DNA of 31,671 bases from RZYP01 sp050256135 (lineage in GTDB: Bacteria; Bacillota; Negativicutes; Acidaminococcales; Acidaminococcaceae). Position numbers and translations under genes: made by a program. The stretch is from positions 1-31,671 of the forward strand of contig JBFWIF010000017.1 in the NCBI GenBank assembly GCA_050256135.1, read 5' to 3'. The notes under the pieces were generated by a model that was not told where the DNA came from, did not search any database, and saw nothing but the letters and a program-made list of their open reading frames with translations. The number at the start of each line of letters is the position of its first letter. Positions within the stretch are counted from its first letter, which is position 1. Of the stretch, positions 17,036 to 24,795 are shown piece after piece.

Positions 17036-17064
17036 TTGTATTGTAATTTAGTGTTACCTAGAAT
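17036..17064 (+). promoter_or_regulatory. Probable promoter of pilin cassette A
   Basis: TTGTAT (17036-17041), a 17-base spacer and TAGAAT (17059-17064). The remaining leader of about 95 bases to the first pilin gene shows no riboswitch I recognise. Confidence 0.55.
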
Positions 17065-17161
17065 AAAACGGAGTGGGGGAAAATAGCAATTTATACGCTT
17101 GCTTTCATATAATTCACTAGTTGATTAATGCAGACAGGTTTGTGTTTGGGAGAAATAAGAA

Positions 17162-17620
17162 ATGATGCAAATAAACGAATTGAGCAAAGCAAATATTAAT
17201 AGCAAAAAAAATAAACAGGGATTTATGCTCGTTGATGCATTAATTGCTGTCTTAATAGTTGCCACCGGTCTGGTGTCTTTAGCATTTATGTATACACATG
17301 GCATCAAAACACGAGTAGCTGGCGAGCGCCGGCAGGCTGCTGTTCAGATTGCCGGTCAGGAAATGGAAAGACTGAAAAAATATGAAGGCGGCACGCTTAG
17401 TGCTTTAGAAGACAATGTTCATGATGATACCAATGGCCATTTAATACAAACAGGTTTAGGACCAACCAACTATGAGGTTAAAAGTGTGATAGTTGAAGAG
17501 TATAAACCTTCTTCAGATGAAGCAACTCAGAAAATTGAAACGGTAAGAGTCATAGTTTCTTGGAATGATCCGATAAAAAATAAGATTACTCTTGAAGGAT
17601 ATGTTTTAGTTAATCAATAG
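17162..17620 (+). CDS. PilV-like minor prepilin, cassette A
   Basis: A 152-residue class III prepilin. A 20-residue basic leader ends in KQG, and the processed helix would begin FMLVDALIAVLIVATG. Position +5 is Asp rather than the usual Glu. After the helix comes QIAGQEMERLKKYEGGT, shared in outline with the product at 20471, and a small beta-rich C-terminus. The protein would be cleaved and methylated by a prepilin peptidase and placed in the pilus tip or initiation complex. Start ATG 17162 (or 17165) follows GGGAGA. First gene of cassette A; the next starts within 20 bases. Confidence 0.82.
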   Translation: MMQINELSKANINSKKNKQGFMLVDALIAVLIVATGLVSLAFMYTHGIKTRVAGERRQAAVQIAGQEMERLKKYEGGTLSALEDNVHDDTNGHLIQTGLGPTNYEVKSVIVEEYKPSSDEATQKIETVRVIVSWNDPIKNKITLEGYVLVNQ

Positions 17621-17637
17621 CAGCGGTGGTGGCAAAT

Positions 17638-19047
17638 GTGAAAAATAAGGCAGGTTTTACTTTAGTAGAACTATTAGTTGGCATATTGGTAACAATGCTT
17701 ATTATGGCGGCTTTAGTTACTTTGTTTTCGAATACCGTGAGATCGGAAATGAGTGGATTCAAACAACAAGAAGTTTATGCACAGGCACGTGCTGTAGTAA
17801 ATGATCTGAAAACTACTTTGCGTTATGCAGATAGTGCAGCAGTGTTTTACGATACTAGCGGCAACAAAATTTCTGCGCCAACTTCCAGTAATACAAAAGC
17901 AGCCGAAAAAGTTGAATATACAGCTACTATTTATAATACAGGTACAGCGTCCAATGAATCGGTTTCGATGATTGTGCAATGGAAAGATGACACAAGAAAG
18001 CAGCTTAAAATTACAAAGAAGATAGGTACTGCAACGAAAGTATCATATTTTCCGAATAGTACGGATAACAGTGTCTTTAAAGGCGACGGCAGTGATTTCC
18101 CTATTTATATAAATGAGAGTGATTCTTCTCTTTATCATATTAATCTTCCTTATAAATATAAGTTTGCCTTAAGCGGTGATAAGACAGATACTTTGATTAC
18201 AGACGTATTGAAAGGTGAAGAAAGTATAGACGGTATTGGCTTTCCGCCACTTTTAATAACAGGAAACGAAGATAATGTTGTAGGCAACTTAGAATTCAAT
18301 AATAGCGCTAAAATTAATATTAGCGGGGATTATACACTTGTCATGAAATTCAAAAATATCAACGGTAAGCTTAATTCCAGCAGTAAATTTGATGTATTAA
18401 CAAACGATGATAGTATTGCTGATAAGTCCAATCATATAAACATAGTTGATTATTATGAATATGCAGGCCAGAAATATAATTTAGAAGAAACAATAGAAAA
18501 ATTTGGACGGCTGGGCCGCTATTTGATTTCTTCAAGTAACGGTTCGTCTGGCGACACATCTGCTTCTATTGTATTTAACGAAAATGAAATGAAAACGAAT
18601 ATGAATAATGTCGCTCTATCTGGAGTCAATAAAGTATTAATGACTGTTAATGGTACTAATGGGATTTTTGCCCAAAATAATATTTCTATTAATGCTGGTA
18701 ACAAAAACTTTGCATCAATTGCACTGGCAGAAGGAACAGCCACTGGAACCTTAATAATTTATTCTGATTCCAATGTTACTTTAAATGGTGTGTATATTCC
18801 AAAAGAGATTGCTGTTTTGATTGTTACCAAAAATAATGATATTACCATTAAGGACAGCACAATTGAAAATGGCATAATTATGACTAATGGATCAAAAATA
18901 GTTATTGATAAATCTTCAGTATATGGCATGATAGAATATGGTGGAACTAATGCTGTGGATATTAACGGTAATTGTACTTTTGGAACATTTAAAGGTGATC
19001 CGTCGGCTATAGAAGTATTTGATAATTATTTTGGGTATAATGGTTAA
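17638..19047 (+). CDS. PilW-like prepilin with large C-terminal region, cassette A
   Basis: A 469-residue prepilin. The leader MKNKAG and the helix FTLVELLVGILVTMLIMAAL with Glu at +5 are clear. GTG 17638 is chosen because GGTGGTGG lies about 5 bases upstream and it gives a normal 6-residue leader; in-frame GTG codons exist at 17626 and 17629. Ordinary PilW-like proteins are 150-350 residues. Here a long region rich in Asn, Ser, Thr and Ile follows, and the last 130 residues have repeated short strands such as NNDITIKDSTIENGIIM, suggesting a beta-helix-like exported domain. The function of that region is unknown; adhesion or surface display is possible. Confidence 0.8.
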   Translation: MKNKAGFTLVELLVGILVTMLIMAALVTLFSNTVRSEMSGFKQQEVYAQARAVVNDLKTTLRYADSAAVFYDTSGNKISAPTSSNTKAAEKVEYTATIYNTGTASNESVSMIVQWKDDTRKQLKITKKIGTATKVSYFPNSTDNSVFKGDGSDFPIYINESDSSLYHINLPYKYKFALSGDKTDTLITDVLKGEESIDGIGFPPLLITGNEDNVVGNLEFNNSAKINISGDYTLVMKFKNINGKLNSSSKFDVLTNDDSIADKSNHINIVDYYEYAGQKYNLEETIEKFGRLGRYLISSSNGSSGDTSASIVFNENEMKTNMNNVALSGVNKVLMTVNGTNGIFAQNNISINAGNKNFASIALAEGTATGTLIIYSDSNVTLNGVYIPKEIAVLIVTKNNDITIKDSTIENGIIMTNGSKIVIDKSSVYGMIEYGGTNAVDINGNCTFGTFKGDPSAIEVFDNYFGYNG

Positions 19048-19065
19048 TCGGAAAGGATACTATCT

Positions 19066-20289
19066 ATGAATTCCAATAGAGGTTCTGCTGCTATAATAGC
19101 AATTGTTTTTATGATGTTTCTACTTATTATCGGAGGCAGTTTCATGCCGTTAATGAGTTCTGAAATGAAACATGCCAGCATGGACATGGATGAACAGCAA
19201 GCTTGGTATGCCGCTGAGGCTGGAATCAAGTTTGCTAAAGCTTATACCAGCGATGCTGATACAATCAAAGGCTCTCTTGGTCAAAGTTTAAGGGTTATAA
19301 GTGATAATGACGCTGTACAATATGTGTTGAAGATTGTTGACCCAACCGATAATTCAGTTGTTACATCATCTGCAACAGATTTTCCAGAGACTGATAAGAA
19401 ATATAAGGTTTATTCGGAAGGTAATTTTAACGGAGTAAAAAAGGTCATTACTGAAGAAATGGTATTCGCCAAAAGCAGCAGCAGCGGTGGTGAAAGCGGT
19501 GGTGACAATGGAGGCGGAAATACTGGCAATGCGAGCCTCTTGCCAGGACTGATTCATGCAAGTACTATCTCAATAAGTGGTGGCAATTTAACCGGTGATT
19601 TATATGCCGTATCTATGAGCGGTAATAATTACGCAACATATAATTTTAATAGGCAAAGTCCTAATTATGGTACTACCTTGTTTACACAAATATCATCTTC
19701 TTGGTTTCCGGCAATTTCACAAGTCAAAAAAGCTGGATATGCTCAATATGTTACAAAATATGGCAATGAACCATTAGTAACCATAAATAGTAATAGTTCT
19801 TACTATATAGATTCTTCGTCAGTAATTGATTGGCAAGGGGGCATAAGTTCCAATCAGATTTCTCAAATTACAGGTGCTGCAGGTGCAGTTGTTTATGTTT
19901 ATGACGATATGGGAGCAAAAATACAAAGCATATCTGGACCAGCATCAGGAGTTCCATTTACAGTAGTGCTAGTTAACAATTCTGAAACAACTATGGGCGT
20001 CAATGTTTCTGGGAGAGTTAGAATATTGGCGAATAAGAGTTTAAAATTGCAATGGGCGGGGCAAATTGATGGTGGTAAAGTTATGATTATGACAAATGCT
20101 GATCTTGAATTAAATGGCTGGACTGTTAAGAAAGGCTTTATTTCAGCAAATGGAGATATTAAAATCTCGGGCGGCTCTTTTACAGGCCAAATAATGGCCA
20201 AGGGAAGCGTCACGATTGATAGTCAGGATACAACATTCAATAATGAAGTGCTATCTGACAAGGAGTTCTGGCTTCCTGAGTGGAGCTAA
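19066..20289 (+). CDS. PilX-like pilus protein with Gly-rich linker and large C-terminal domain, cassette A
   Basis: A 407-residue protein. It starts MNSNRGSAAIIAIVFMMFLLIIGG and then has AWYAAEAGIKFAKAY, the PilX N-terminal pattern; there is no standard G/F-T-L-x-E cleavage motif. A Gly/Ser/Asn linker (about residues 137-160) leads to a C-terminal domain of about 245 residues. It is rich in short strands such as ISGGNLTGDLYAVSMSGNN and NGDIKISGGSFTGQIMAKG, which look like beta-helix rungs. Its ATG is 18 bases after the previous stop with GGAAAGG upstream. It closes cassette A before a terminator. Probably a minor pilus component displaying the C-terminal domain outside. Confidence 0.8.
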   Translation: MNSNRGSAAIIAIVFMMFLLIIGGSFMPLMSSEMKHASMDMDEQQAWYAAEAGIKFAKAYTSDADTIKGSLGQSLRVISDNDAVQYVLKIVDPTDNSVVTSSATDFPETDKKYKVYSEGNFNGVKKVITEEMVFAKSSSSGGESGGDNGGGNTGNASLLPGLIHASTISISGGNLTGDLYAVSMSGNNYATYNFNRQSPNYGTTLFTQISSSWFPAISQVKKAGYAQYVTKYGNEPLVTINSNSSYYIDSSSVIDWQGGISSNQISQITGAAGAVVYVYDDMGAKIQSISGPASGVPFTVVLVNNSETTMGVNVSGRVRILANKSLKLQWAGQIDGGKVMIMTNADLELNGWTVKKGFISANGDIKISGGSFTGQIMAKGSVTIDSQDTTFNNEVLSDKEFWLPEWS

Positions 20290-20318
20290 AAATAAGCACA
20301 TAAGAGAATATGCAACCG

Positions 20319-20362
20319 GCTGTCTTAAAATAGGTTAACCCCTGTTGAGAGACAGCTTTTTT
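20319..20362 (+). terminator. Terminator between pilin cassettes A and B
   Basis: A 7-bp stem GCTGTCT/AGACAGC (20319-20325 with 20350-20356) encloses a smaller palindrome (GGTTAACC) and is followed by six Ts. Confidence 0.75.
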
Positions 20363-20379
20363 CTATTATTTATATTTAG

Positions 20380-20408
20380 TTGTAACTTAGCGTGTTTATT
20401 GATAAAAT
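20380..20408 (+). promoter_or_regulatory. Probable promoter of pilin cassette B
   Basis: TTGTAA (20380-20385), a 17-base spacer and TAAAAT (20403-20408), just after the cassette A terminator. Confidence 0.55.
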
Positions 20409-20470
20409 CAGTAGAAAAGAGTACTTGTTTTCTCGAATTTACACATTAGCCAAAGGCAGGCGTTATTTTA

Positions 20471-20920
20471 GTGGAATGGTTAGCATTTTTCGAAAACAAA
20501 ATAAAACCTTCACCAATATTCTGCCGACGTGAGCATACGGCTAATGACATGGAATTAAGACGCAGAGGTTGGGTTTTTATTGATGCCCTCCTCGGCATCA
20601 CTATTTTAGCTTTGGGTATTATAGGGGTTATTATTGCTTTGACACATAATACTAAAGAAGTTGCTTTCGCGAGCAATCATACCAAGGCAACATATCTTGC
20701 TCAACAGAAATTGGAAGAATTAAAAAAATACGATGGCGGTACGGTGGCCCCGGTATTGCCTGAAGAAACTGAAACATCTGGCACTTTTAGTATTAGTTAC
20801 GCTATACCGGCGGTGACTCTGCCTGTCAGCAATGTTACTCCTGTTCAGGTTACGGTGACCTGGATTGAGGATGGTCAAAAGAGCAGCGTCAATCTTAGCG
20901 CATATTATTATCATAAATAA
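20471..20920 (+). CDS. PilV-like minor prepilin, cassette B
   Basis: A 149-residue prepilin paralogous to the product at 17162. The cleavage motif is MELRRRG before WVFIDALLGITILALG, again with Asp at +5. It is followed by LAQQKLEELKKYDGGT and a beta-rich end containing VQVTVTWIEDG. The start is uncertain. GTG 20471 has AAAGG upstream but gives a leader of about 33 residues. ATG 20549 gives a normal 7-residue leader but lacks a good ribosome site. First gene of cassette B. Confidence 0.78.
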   Translation: MEWLAFFENKIKPSPIFCRREHTANDMELRRRGWVFIDALLGITILALGIIGVIIALTHNTKEVAFASNHTKATYLAQQKLEELKKYDGGTVAPVLPEETETSGTFSISYAIPAVTLPVSNVTPVQVTVTWIEDGQKSSVNLSAYYYHK

Positions 20921-20935
20921 GGTGAGGTTTTAGAA

Positions 20936-21442
20936 ATGGAACGAAACGGAAAGAACAGTGGTTTCGCATTAGCAGAATTGTTGGTTGGTATGGTTATTCT
21001 GGTTATTTTACTAACCGCTATCAGCACTTTTCTGGTTCCGGGCGTTTCTTCCACAAAATATGCCATTTCTCAGGAAAACAGCTTGTCTAAAGCAAGAAAT
21101 ACGCTTAACAGGATTGTCGACGTTGTGAAGTATAATCCGCGTACGGTTACTTTGCCAAGCGCAGCGGGAGTATCCGAAAACCAGCTGAGTTTTCAGGATG
21201 AGGACTCCAATATTTATGATATCGCAATTACTACTAACGATTCCGGCAAAAAAAGTGTAACGATTAAAAAGAACAGTGAAACAATTGCAACTTTGGCCGA
21301 AGGAATTGCCAAAAATATTACTTTTTCCTTGGATACAAATAATCCTAATCAAGTTAAGATAGAATTGACTCTCAATGACAATTCTTATGCGACGAGTCCT
21401 GATGTTAAGTTAACTACCATGGTGAAGATGGAAAATATGTAA
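20936..21442 (+). CDS. PilW-like prepilin, cassette B
   Basis: A 168-residue prepilin. The leader MERNGKNSG is followed by FALAELLVGMVILVILLTAI with Glu at +5, then a helix with ENSLSKARNTLNRIVDVV and a small beta domain. It matches the first third of the cassette A W-like protein in layout but has none of its large C-terminal region. AAGGTGAGG precedes the ATG, 15 bases after the previous stop. Confidence 0.82.
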   Translation: MERNGKNSGFALAELLVGMVILVILLTAISTFLVPGVSSTKYAISQENSLSKARNTLNRIVDVVKYNPRTVTLPSAAGVSENQLSFQDEDSNIYDIAITTNDSGKKSVTIKKNSETIATLAEGIAKNITFSLDTNNPNQVKIELTLNDNSYATSPDVKLTTMVKMENM

Positions 21443-21459
21443 TCATTGAGAAAAGGCTG

Positions 21460-22572
21460 GTGTTGGTTTTGCCAAAAAATAAAGTAAAAAATCGTGGCTC
21501 GGTAACTGTCATAGGTCTTGTTATTGTCCTTTTCTTTATTATAATGCTTGCGGCAATTATGCCGATGACCAATACTGACGCAAAAATATCCTTGATGAAT
21601 CGTGATAATATTCAAGCGCAGCTTGCAGCAGAAGCCGGAGCAAAAACAGCAATTGCCGGTCTTATGCAACAAAGCACTGACTGGGCTTGGATACAAAATT
21701 ATCCTGATAATCCTAAAGTATTTAGCAGCAATTCCACTGCAAAATATGCTGTCAAACTTGAGCCAAATATCGCAGATGGCAGTAAACCTATTTCTGGTAA
21801 AACTTATGTTGTTACTTCGCTTGGACAAGTGGGTAATGCCAAAAAGAGAGTCAGTGTTTGCTACGATGTTCCGGCAAGTGGTGCCATAGAGAACAGTGCT
21901 GTTTATATCGCTGGCAGCCTGACTTATGACCAGCATCTGAATATTACTGGTGATATAATCTCTGGTGGTGCTGCACCTGTAGGCATAGAAGGTTCTGGCA
22001 ACTGGCAATGGGAGGTTGATATTTCGAAGCTGCTTTTCCCTGCTTATGATTATGCCGCTTTTAGGGCAGATGCTCAGCCCTTACCTGCTTTTGTTACTAA
22101 TGGTAATACCATTCTTACAGGAACTAAATACTATTCTGATACTTCGATAGTTTTAGATAACAAGGTTTTAGGCAACAATTCGACGATTACAGCTTTGAAT
22201 CCAACGGTAATTTTTGTTAATGGCGATATTGATATGCCTGTCAACGGTCTTGTGCTGGCAGGAAAAATTATGCTGATTGCAACAGGTCATATAGATATCG
22301 GGGAAAACAATAATACTAATTTTAAAGATACGGTGTTAGTTTCTTTAGCATCGGTGGCACAGGGTGGTTATATCAGTTTCAAAAATAACTCAGTTATCAT
22401 GGGTTTGATCATTGGTAAAGGTGATCTTGATTTTAAAAATAATACAGCTGTTAGTGCCGATCCGACGCTGGCTGATACATTTAATGAAATTATGGGTGGC
22501 TACGACCTCAATGATCCATCTCTTTATTCTTCTGATAAAACAACCGTACCATATAATTGGAAATTAGAATAA
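21460..22572 (+). CDS. PilX-like pilus protein with large C-terminal domain, cassette B
   Basis: About 370 residues. The N-terminus carries NRGSVTVIGLVIVLFFIIMLAAIMP and AQLAAEAGAKTAIAGL, the PilX-like pattern also seen in the product at 19066. The last 230 residues form a strand-rich domain with ILTGTKYYSDTSIVL, IFVNGDIDMPVNGLVLAGK and YISFKNNSVIMGLIIGKG. The start could be GTG 21460, TTG 21463 or TTG 21469; AAAGG at 21452-21456 fits the TTG at 21463 best by spacing. Last gene of cassette B. I see no clear terminator after it. Confidence 0.78.
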   Translation: MLVLPKNKVKNRGSVTVIGLVIVLFFIIMLAAIMPMTNTDAKISLMNRDNIQAQLAAEAGAKTAIAGLMQQSTDWAWIQNYPDNPKVFSSNSTAKYAVKLEPNIADGSKPISGKTYVVTSLGQVGNAKKRVSVCYDVPASGAIENSAVYIAGSLTYDQHLNITGDIISGGAAPVGIEGSGNWQWEVDISKLLFPAYDYAAFRADAQPLPAFVTNGNTILTGTKYYSDTSIVLDNKVLGNNSTITALNPTVIFVNGDIDMPVNGLVLAGKIMLIATGHIDIGENNNTNFKDTVLVSLASVAQGGYISFKNNSVIMGLIIGKGDLDFKNNTAVSADPTLADTFNEIMGGYDLNDPSLYSSDKTTVPYNWKLE

Positions 22573-22608
22573 AATGATAGCGATTGAGATAAAATAATAT
22601 ATTTGTTA

Positions 22609-22636
22609 TAGACAAGAAGTAAAATAATTGTAGAAT
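22609..22636 (+). promoter_or_regulatory. Possible promoter of the GltD-like gene
   Basis: TAGACA (22609-22614), a 16-base spacer and TAGAAT (22631-22636), 48 bases before the ATG. Confidence 0.45.
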
Positions 22637-22684
22637 TATATAGAATAACCGCCCTAAAATCGACGGTAAAGGGAGGAATTAGTT

Positions 22685-23824
22685 ATGAAAAAAGCAACAT
22701 CTCGTTTTCCAGTTACAAGAGAAGCATTTTTGCAGCTTGCTTTGTCTGAACGTTTAAAATTATGGGCAGAGGATCATGAGTTAGAGGAGTATATCCTTAC
22801 TAAAGCTTTTGCATATAAAGTGAATCCAACGAAGCTCCCACATGCCGATGGTGAGATAAAGGTTGCCATCATTGGCTCTGGACCGGCAGGTCTTGGGTGT
22901 GCTGATGTTTTGAACCAGCTAGGTTTTAAAGTGACAGTGTTTGAGAGGGATGACCGGCCCGGCGGACTCTTGATGTACGGTGTGCCGAATATCAAGCTTC
23001 CCAAACAAATATTGGTATCAAAAATAAAAGATTTAGAAGCTGCTGGTGTTAGATTTTGTCTTAATACTGATGTCGGTATTGATATCAGCTGGGCAGAAAT
23101 TAAAAAGCAGTATGCGGCCGTAGTGATTTGTACAGGCGGTTCGCAGCCAAGGCCTTTACGATTGCCTGGGAATGAATTGGCAGGCATCTATTATGCCAAA
23201 GATTTTTTGACTTCTACTACCAGAAGTATGCTTGACCATCAGCTTGCAGCAGGTACTTTTCTTAGTGCGGAAAATAAGGATGTTTTGATTATCGGCGGCG
23301 GTGATACAGGTACGGATTGTGCTGCTGTGGCTTTGGCCCAGGATGCACGGTCTATTTTACAGGTGGAATTTCAGGATTGTAATATGGCTCGAATCAGTCA
23401 AGAAGGTTTCTGCGAACTGGTAAAAGGTGATGTGTCTCTGCAATATAATACTAAGGTGAAACGTTTGCTTGGTGATGATAAAGGAAATGTCAGCGGTGCC
23501 GAATTATGCCGGGTTGAGTGGGAACATACTGAAGGTGGATTGCCCGTTGCCAAAGAGCTTGAGGGGACTAATCTGGTTTTGCCAGTGCAAATGGTGATAT
23601 TGGCTATTGGTTTCAGCGGACCAGAAAAAAGTGTATTCGAAAAATTTGGCGTTAAGAAAACTCCTTTGGGTACAATAGCAAGTATCAGTGGTTCTTTTCA
23701 AACTGAAGAGGCCGCTGTTTTCGCAGCAGGTGATGCAAGAAGAGGCGGCGGTATGGTTGCGTGGGCTTTTGACGAAGGCTGGGATGCAGCAATAGAATGT
23801 GCTAAATATTTGGCGGCTAAATAA
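22685..23824 (+). CDS. GltD-like FAD/NAD(P) oxidoreductase lacking the N-terminal Fe-S module
   Basis: A 379-residue flavoprotein. The FAD-binding motif VAIIGSGPAGLGCADVL (GSGPAG at 64-69) is followed by FERDDRPGGLLMYGVPNIKLPK, typical of glutamate synthase small subunits. A second Rossmann motif, VLIIGGGDTGTDC, binds NAD(P)H, and FAAGDARRGGG closes the FAD site. GltD and its relatives (about 480 residues) start with a domain holding two [4Fe-4S] clusters. Here about 57 residues without any Cys stand in its place, so electron transfer must differ. No gltB lies nearby. GGGAGGA precedes the ATG. The function is probably an NAD(P)H-dependent reductase with an unknown partner. Confidence 0.82.
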   Translation: MKKATSRFPVTREAFLQLALSERLKLWAEDHELEEYILTKAFAYKVNPTKLPHADGEIKVAIIGSGPAGLGCADVLNQLGFKVTVFERDDRPGGLLMYGVPNIKLPKQILVSKIKDLEAAGVRFCLNTDVGIDISWAEIKKQYAAVVICTGGSQPRPLRLPGNELAGIYYAKDFLTSTTRSMLDHQLAAGTFLSAENKDVLIIGGGDTGTDCAAVALAQDARSILQVEFQDCNMARISQEGFCELVKGDVSLQYNTKVKRLLGDDKGNVSGAELCRVEWEHTEGGLPVAKELEGTNLVLPVQMVILAIGFSGPEKSVFEKFGVKKTPLGTIASISGSFQTEEAAVFAAGDARRGGGMVAWAFDEGWDAAIECAKYLAAK

Positions 23825-23854
23825 TAATTAATATATTTGTTGTTTTGTAGTGTC

Positions 23855-24066
23855 ATGTCGAGCGTAGCCGAGACATCTTGATTTTGTAAGTATCATCAAT
23901 GGTTAAAGAGTTCCTCTGGACCATTCCACACGCGTTAAACGGCCGCAGTAAATTCGGCCGAACGCTGATGTATATGAGTCCCGTCGCTTCTTCAACCATT
24001 AACTGATGTTTCTGATTGTCTCATGTTGTAATGTCGAGCGAAGCGCAGCATAGTCGAGACATCTTG
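23855..24066. repeat. Non-coding element: two direct repeats around nested inverted repeats
   Basis: This fills most of the 369-base gap 23825-24193. Two direct copies of a short element starting ATGTCGAGCG and ending GAGACATCTTG lie at 23855-23880 and 24031-24066; the second has about 10 extra bases. Between them GAGACA (23870) pairs with TGTCTC (24017). 23899-23910 pairs with 23989-24000 (11 of 12), and a strong inner hairpin is at 23932-23965 (GCGTT, CGGCCG). No reading frame is convincing here. It resembles dispersed REP or MITE-like elements; a structured RNA is an alternative. Confidence 0.65.
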
Positions 24067-24120
24067 GATTAGTCATTGATTGCATAATGTTTTTGTCAGC
24101 CAGCCCATAATAGCTGAATC

Positions 24121-24149
24121 TTGTTTTTGAGTTATACAGCAGGTATAAT
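24121..24149 (+). promoter_or_regulatory. Probable promoter of the 112-residue protein gene
   Basis: TTGTTT (24121-24126), a 17-base spacer and a perfect TATAAT (24144-24149), 44 bases before the ATG. Confidence 0.55.
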
Positions 24150-24193
24150 TACTTAGGATGGCTATATGTATTTTTGCGGGAGGGTTATAAATA

Positions 24194-24532
24194 ATGACAA
24201 GTGCGGAAATTGAAGAGCAGTTCCAGCAGTATATGAATATTTTTAAAAATGATGCTGAACTCGGCAAGGCTATGAATCTTGTGTCTTTTGAAAATTTATT
24301 TAATCCTGATTTTTTGAAGGAGAACAGTAAGTTCACTTCTATGGATGATATGATCTGGCGCAGCGGGTTTGGTATTATGAATTTGCTGGAAGTAGAAAAC
24401 GTCAATCAAGATAAATGGAATGCATATATTGCAGGCAATACTGATTGTTCGACCTGGCATGAATTCGGTAAATTAGCGATGATTGTCTGGATGAAAAGCA
24501 AATTGGCAGAAACCAAAGAAAAGAGCAATTAA
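24194..24532 (+). CDS. Hypothetical protein, 112 residues
   Basis: A soluble, acidic, mostly helical protein with several Met, Phe and Trp residues (MDDMIWRSGFGIMNLL, STWHEFGKLAMIVWM). No signal peptide or membrane segment. I do not recognise a family. Support for a real gene: GGGAGGG upstream of the ATG, a promoter at 24121-24149 and a strong terminator right after it, which makes it a single-gene unit. Confidence 0.65.
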   Translation: MTSAEIEEQFQQYMNIFKNDAELGKAMNLVSFENLFNPDFLKENSKFTSMDDMIWRSGFGIMNLLEVENVNQDKWNAYIAGNTDCSTWHEFGKLAMIVWMKSKLAETKEKSN

Positions 24533-24561
24533 AATTTTTCAATAATTTAAAAAATAATCTT

Positions 24562-24597
24562 AGGCGTCACCACAATATATTGTGGTGACGCCTTTTG
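24562..24597 (+). terminator. Terminator formed by a 32-bp perfect palindrome
   Basis: 24562-24577 and 24578-24593 are exact reverse complements, followed by TTTT. It ends the 112-residue protein gene. Confidence 0.85.
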
Positions 24598-24630
24598 CAT
24601 GCCACAATATTATGATATAATGCAATTAAA

Positions 24631-24645
24631 GGATAATGATTATTA
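24631..24645. promoter_or_regulatory. Fur-box-like site
   Basis: GGATAATGATTATTA matches the Fur 7-1-7 consensus at 12 of 14 defined positions. A TATAAT at 24614-24619 lies just upstream. No gene starts immediately after it; the next is the LysM gene 150 bases on. Confidence 0.45.
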
Positions 24646-24704
24646 ATAACAAGGGCTAAAATTTTGTCAGAGTTGGTTTTTAAATAGGACAAGTAAAATA
24701 AAAA

Positions 24705-24718
24705 CGAAAATTTGTTCG
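24705..24718. promoter_or_regulatory. LexA box 1 upstream of the LysM gene
   Basis: CGAAAATTTGTTCG, 11 of 13 defined positions of the Bacillus-type LexA consensus CGAACRNRYGTTCG, just upstream of the -35 element. Confidence 0.65.
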
Positions 24719-24727
24719 CTTTTACTA

Positions 24728-24756
24728 TTGCAAAAATCATATGTTCGTGTTAATAT
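24728..24756 (+). promoter_or_regulatory. LexA-controlled promoter of the LysM gene
   Basis: TTGCAA (24728-24733), an exact 17-base spacer and TAATAT (24751-24756). The spacer ends with CATATGTTCG, the right part of a second LexA-like box (24734-24747). Confidence 0.7.
24734..24747. promoter_or_regulatory. LexA box 2, inside the promoter spacer
   Basis: AAATCATATGTTCG: the right half-site is perfect and the left degenerate (10 of 13 defined positions), located between -35 and -10. Confidence 0.55.
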
Positions 24757-24764
24757 GCAAATAA

Positions 24765-24778
24765 CGAACAAGTGTTTA
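24765..24778. promoter_or_regulatory. LexA box 3, at the expected transcription start
   Basis: CGAACAAGTGTTTA: the left half-site is perfect (11 of 13 defined positions), directly downstream of the -10 element. Confidence 0.62.
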
Positions 24779-24795
24779 TGAAAGGCGGCGCGAAA

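Noticed and set aside
21385..22008. 207-residue open frame on the minus strand
   Set aside because: It is opposite the X-like pilin gene and its composition is not protein-like.
23855..24066. CRISPR array
   Set aside because: Only two unequal copies 150 bases apart, with no regular spacers and no cas genes.
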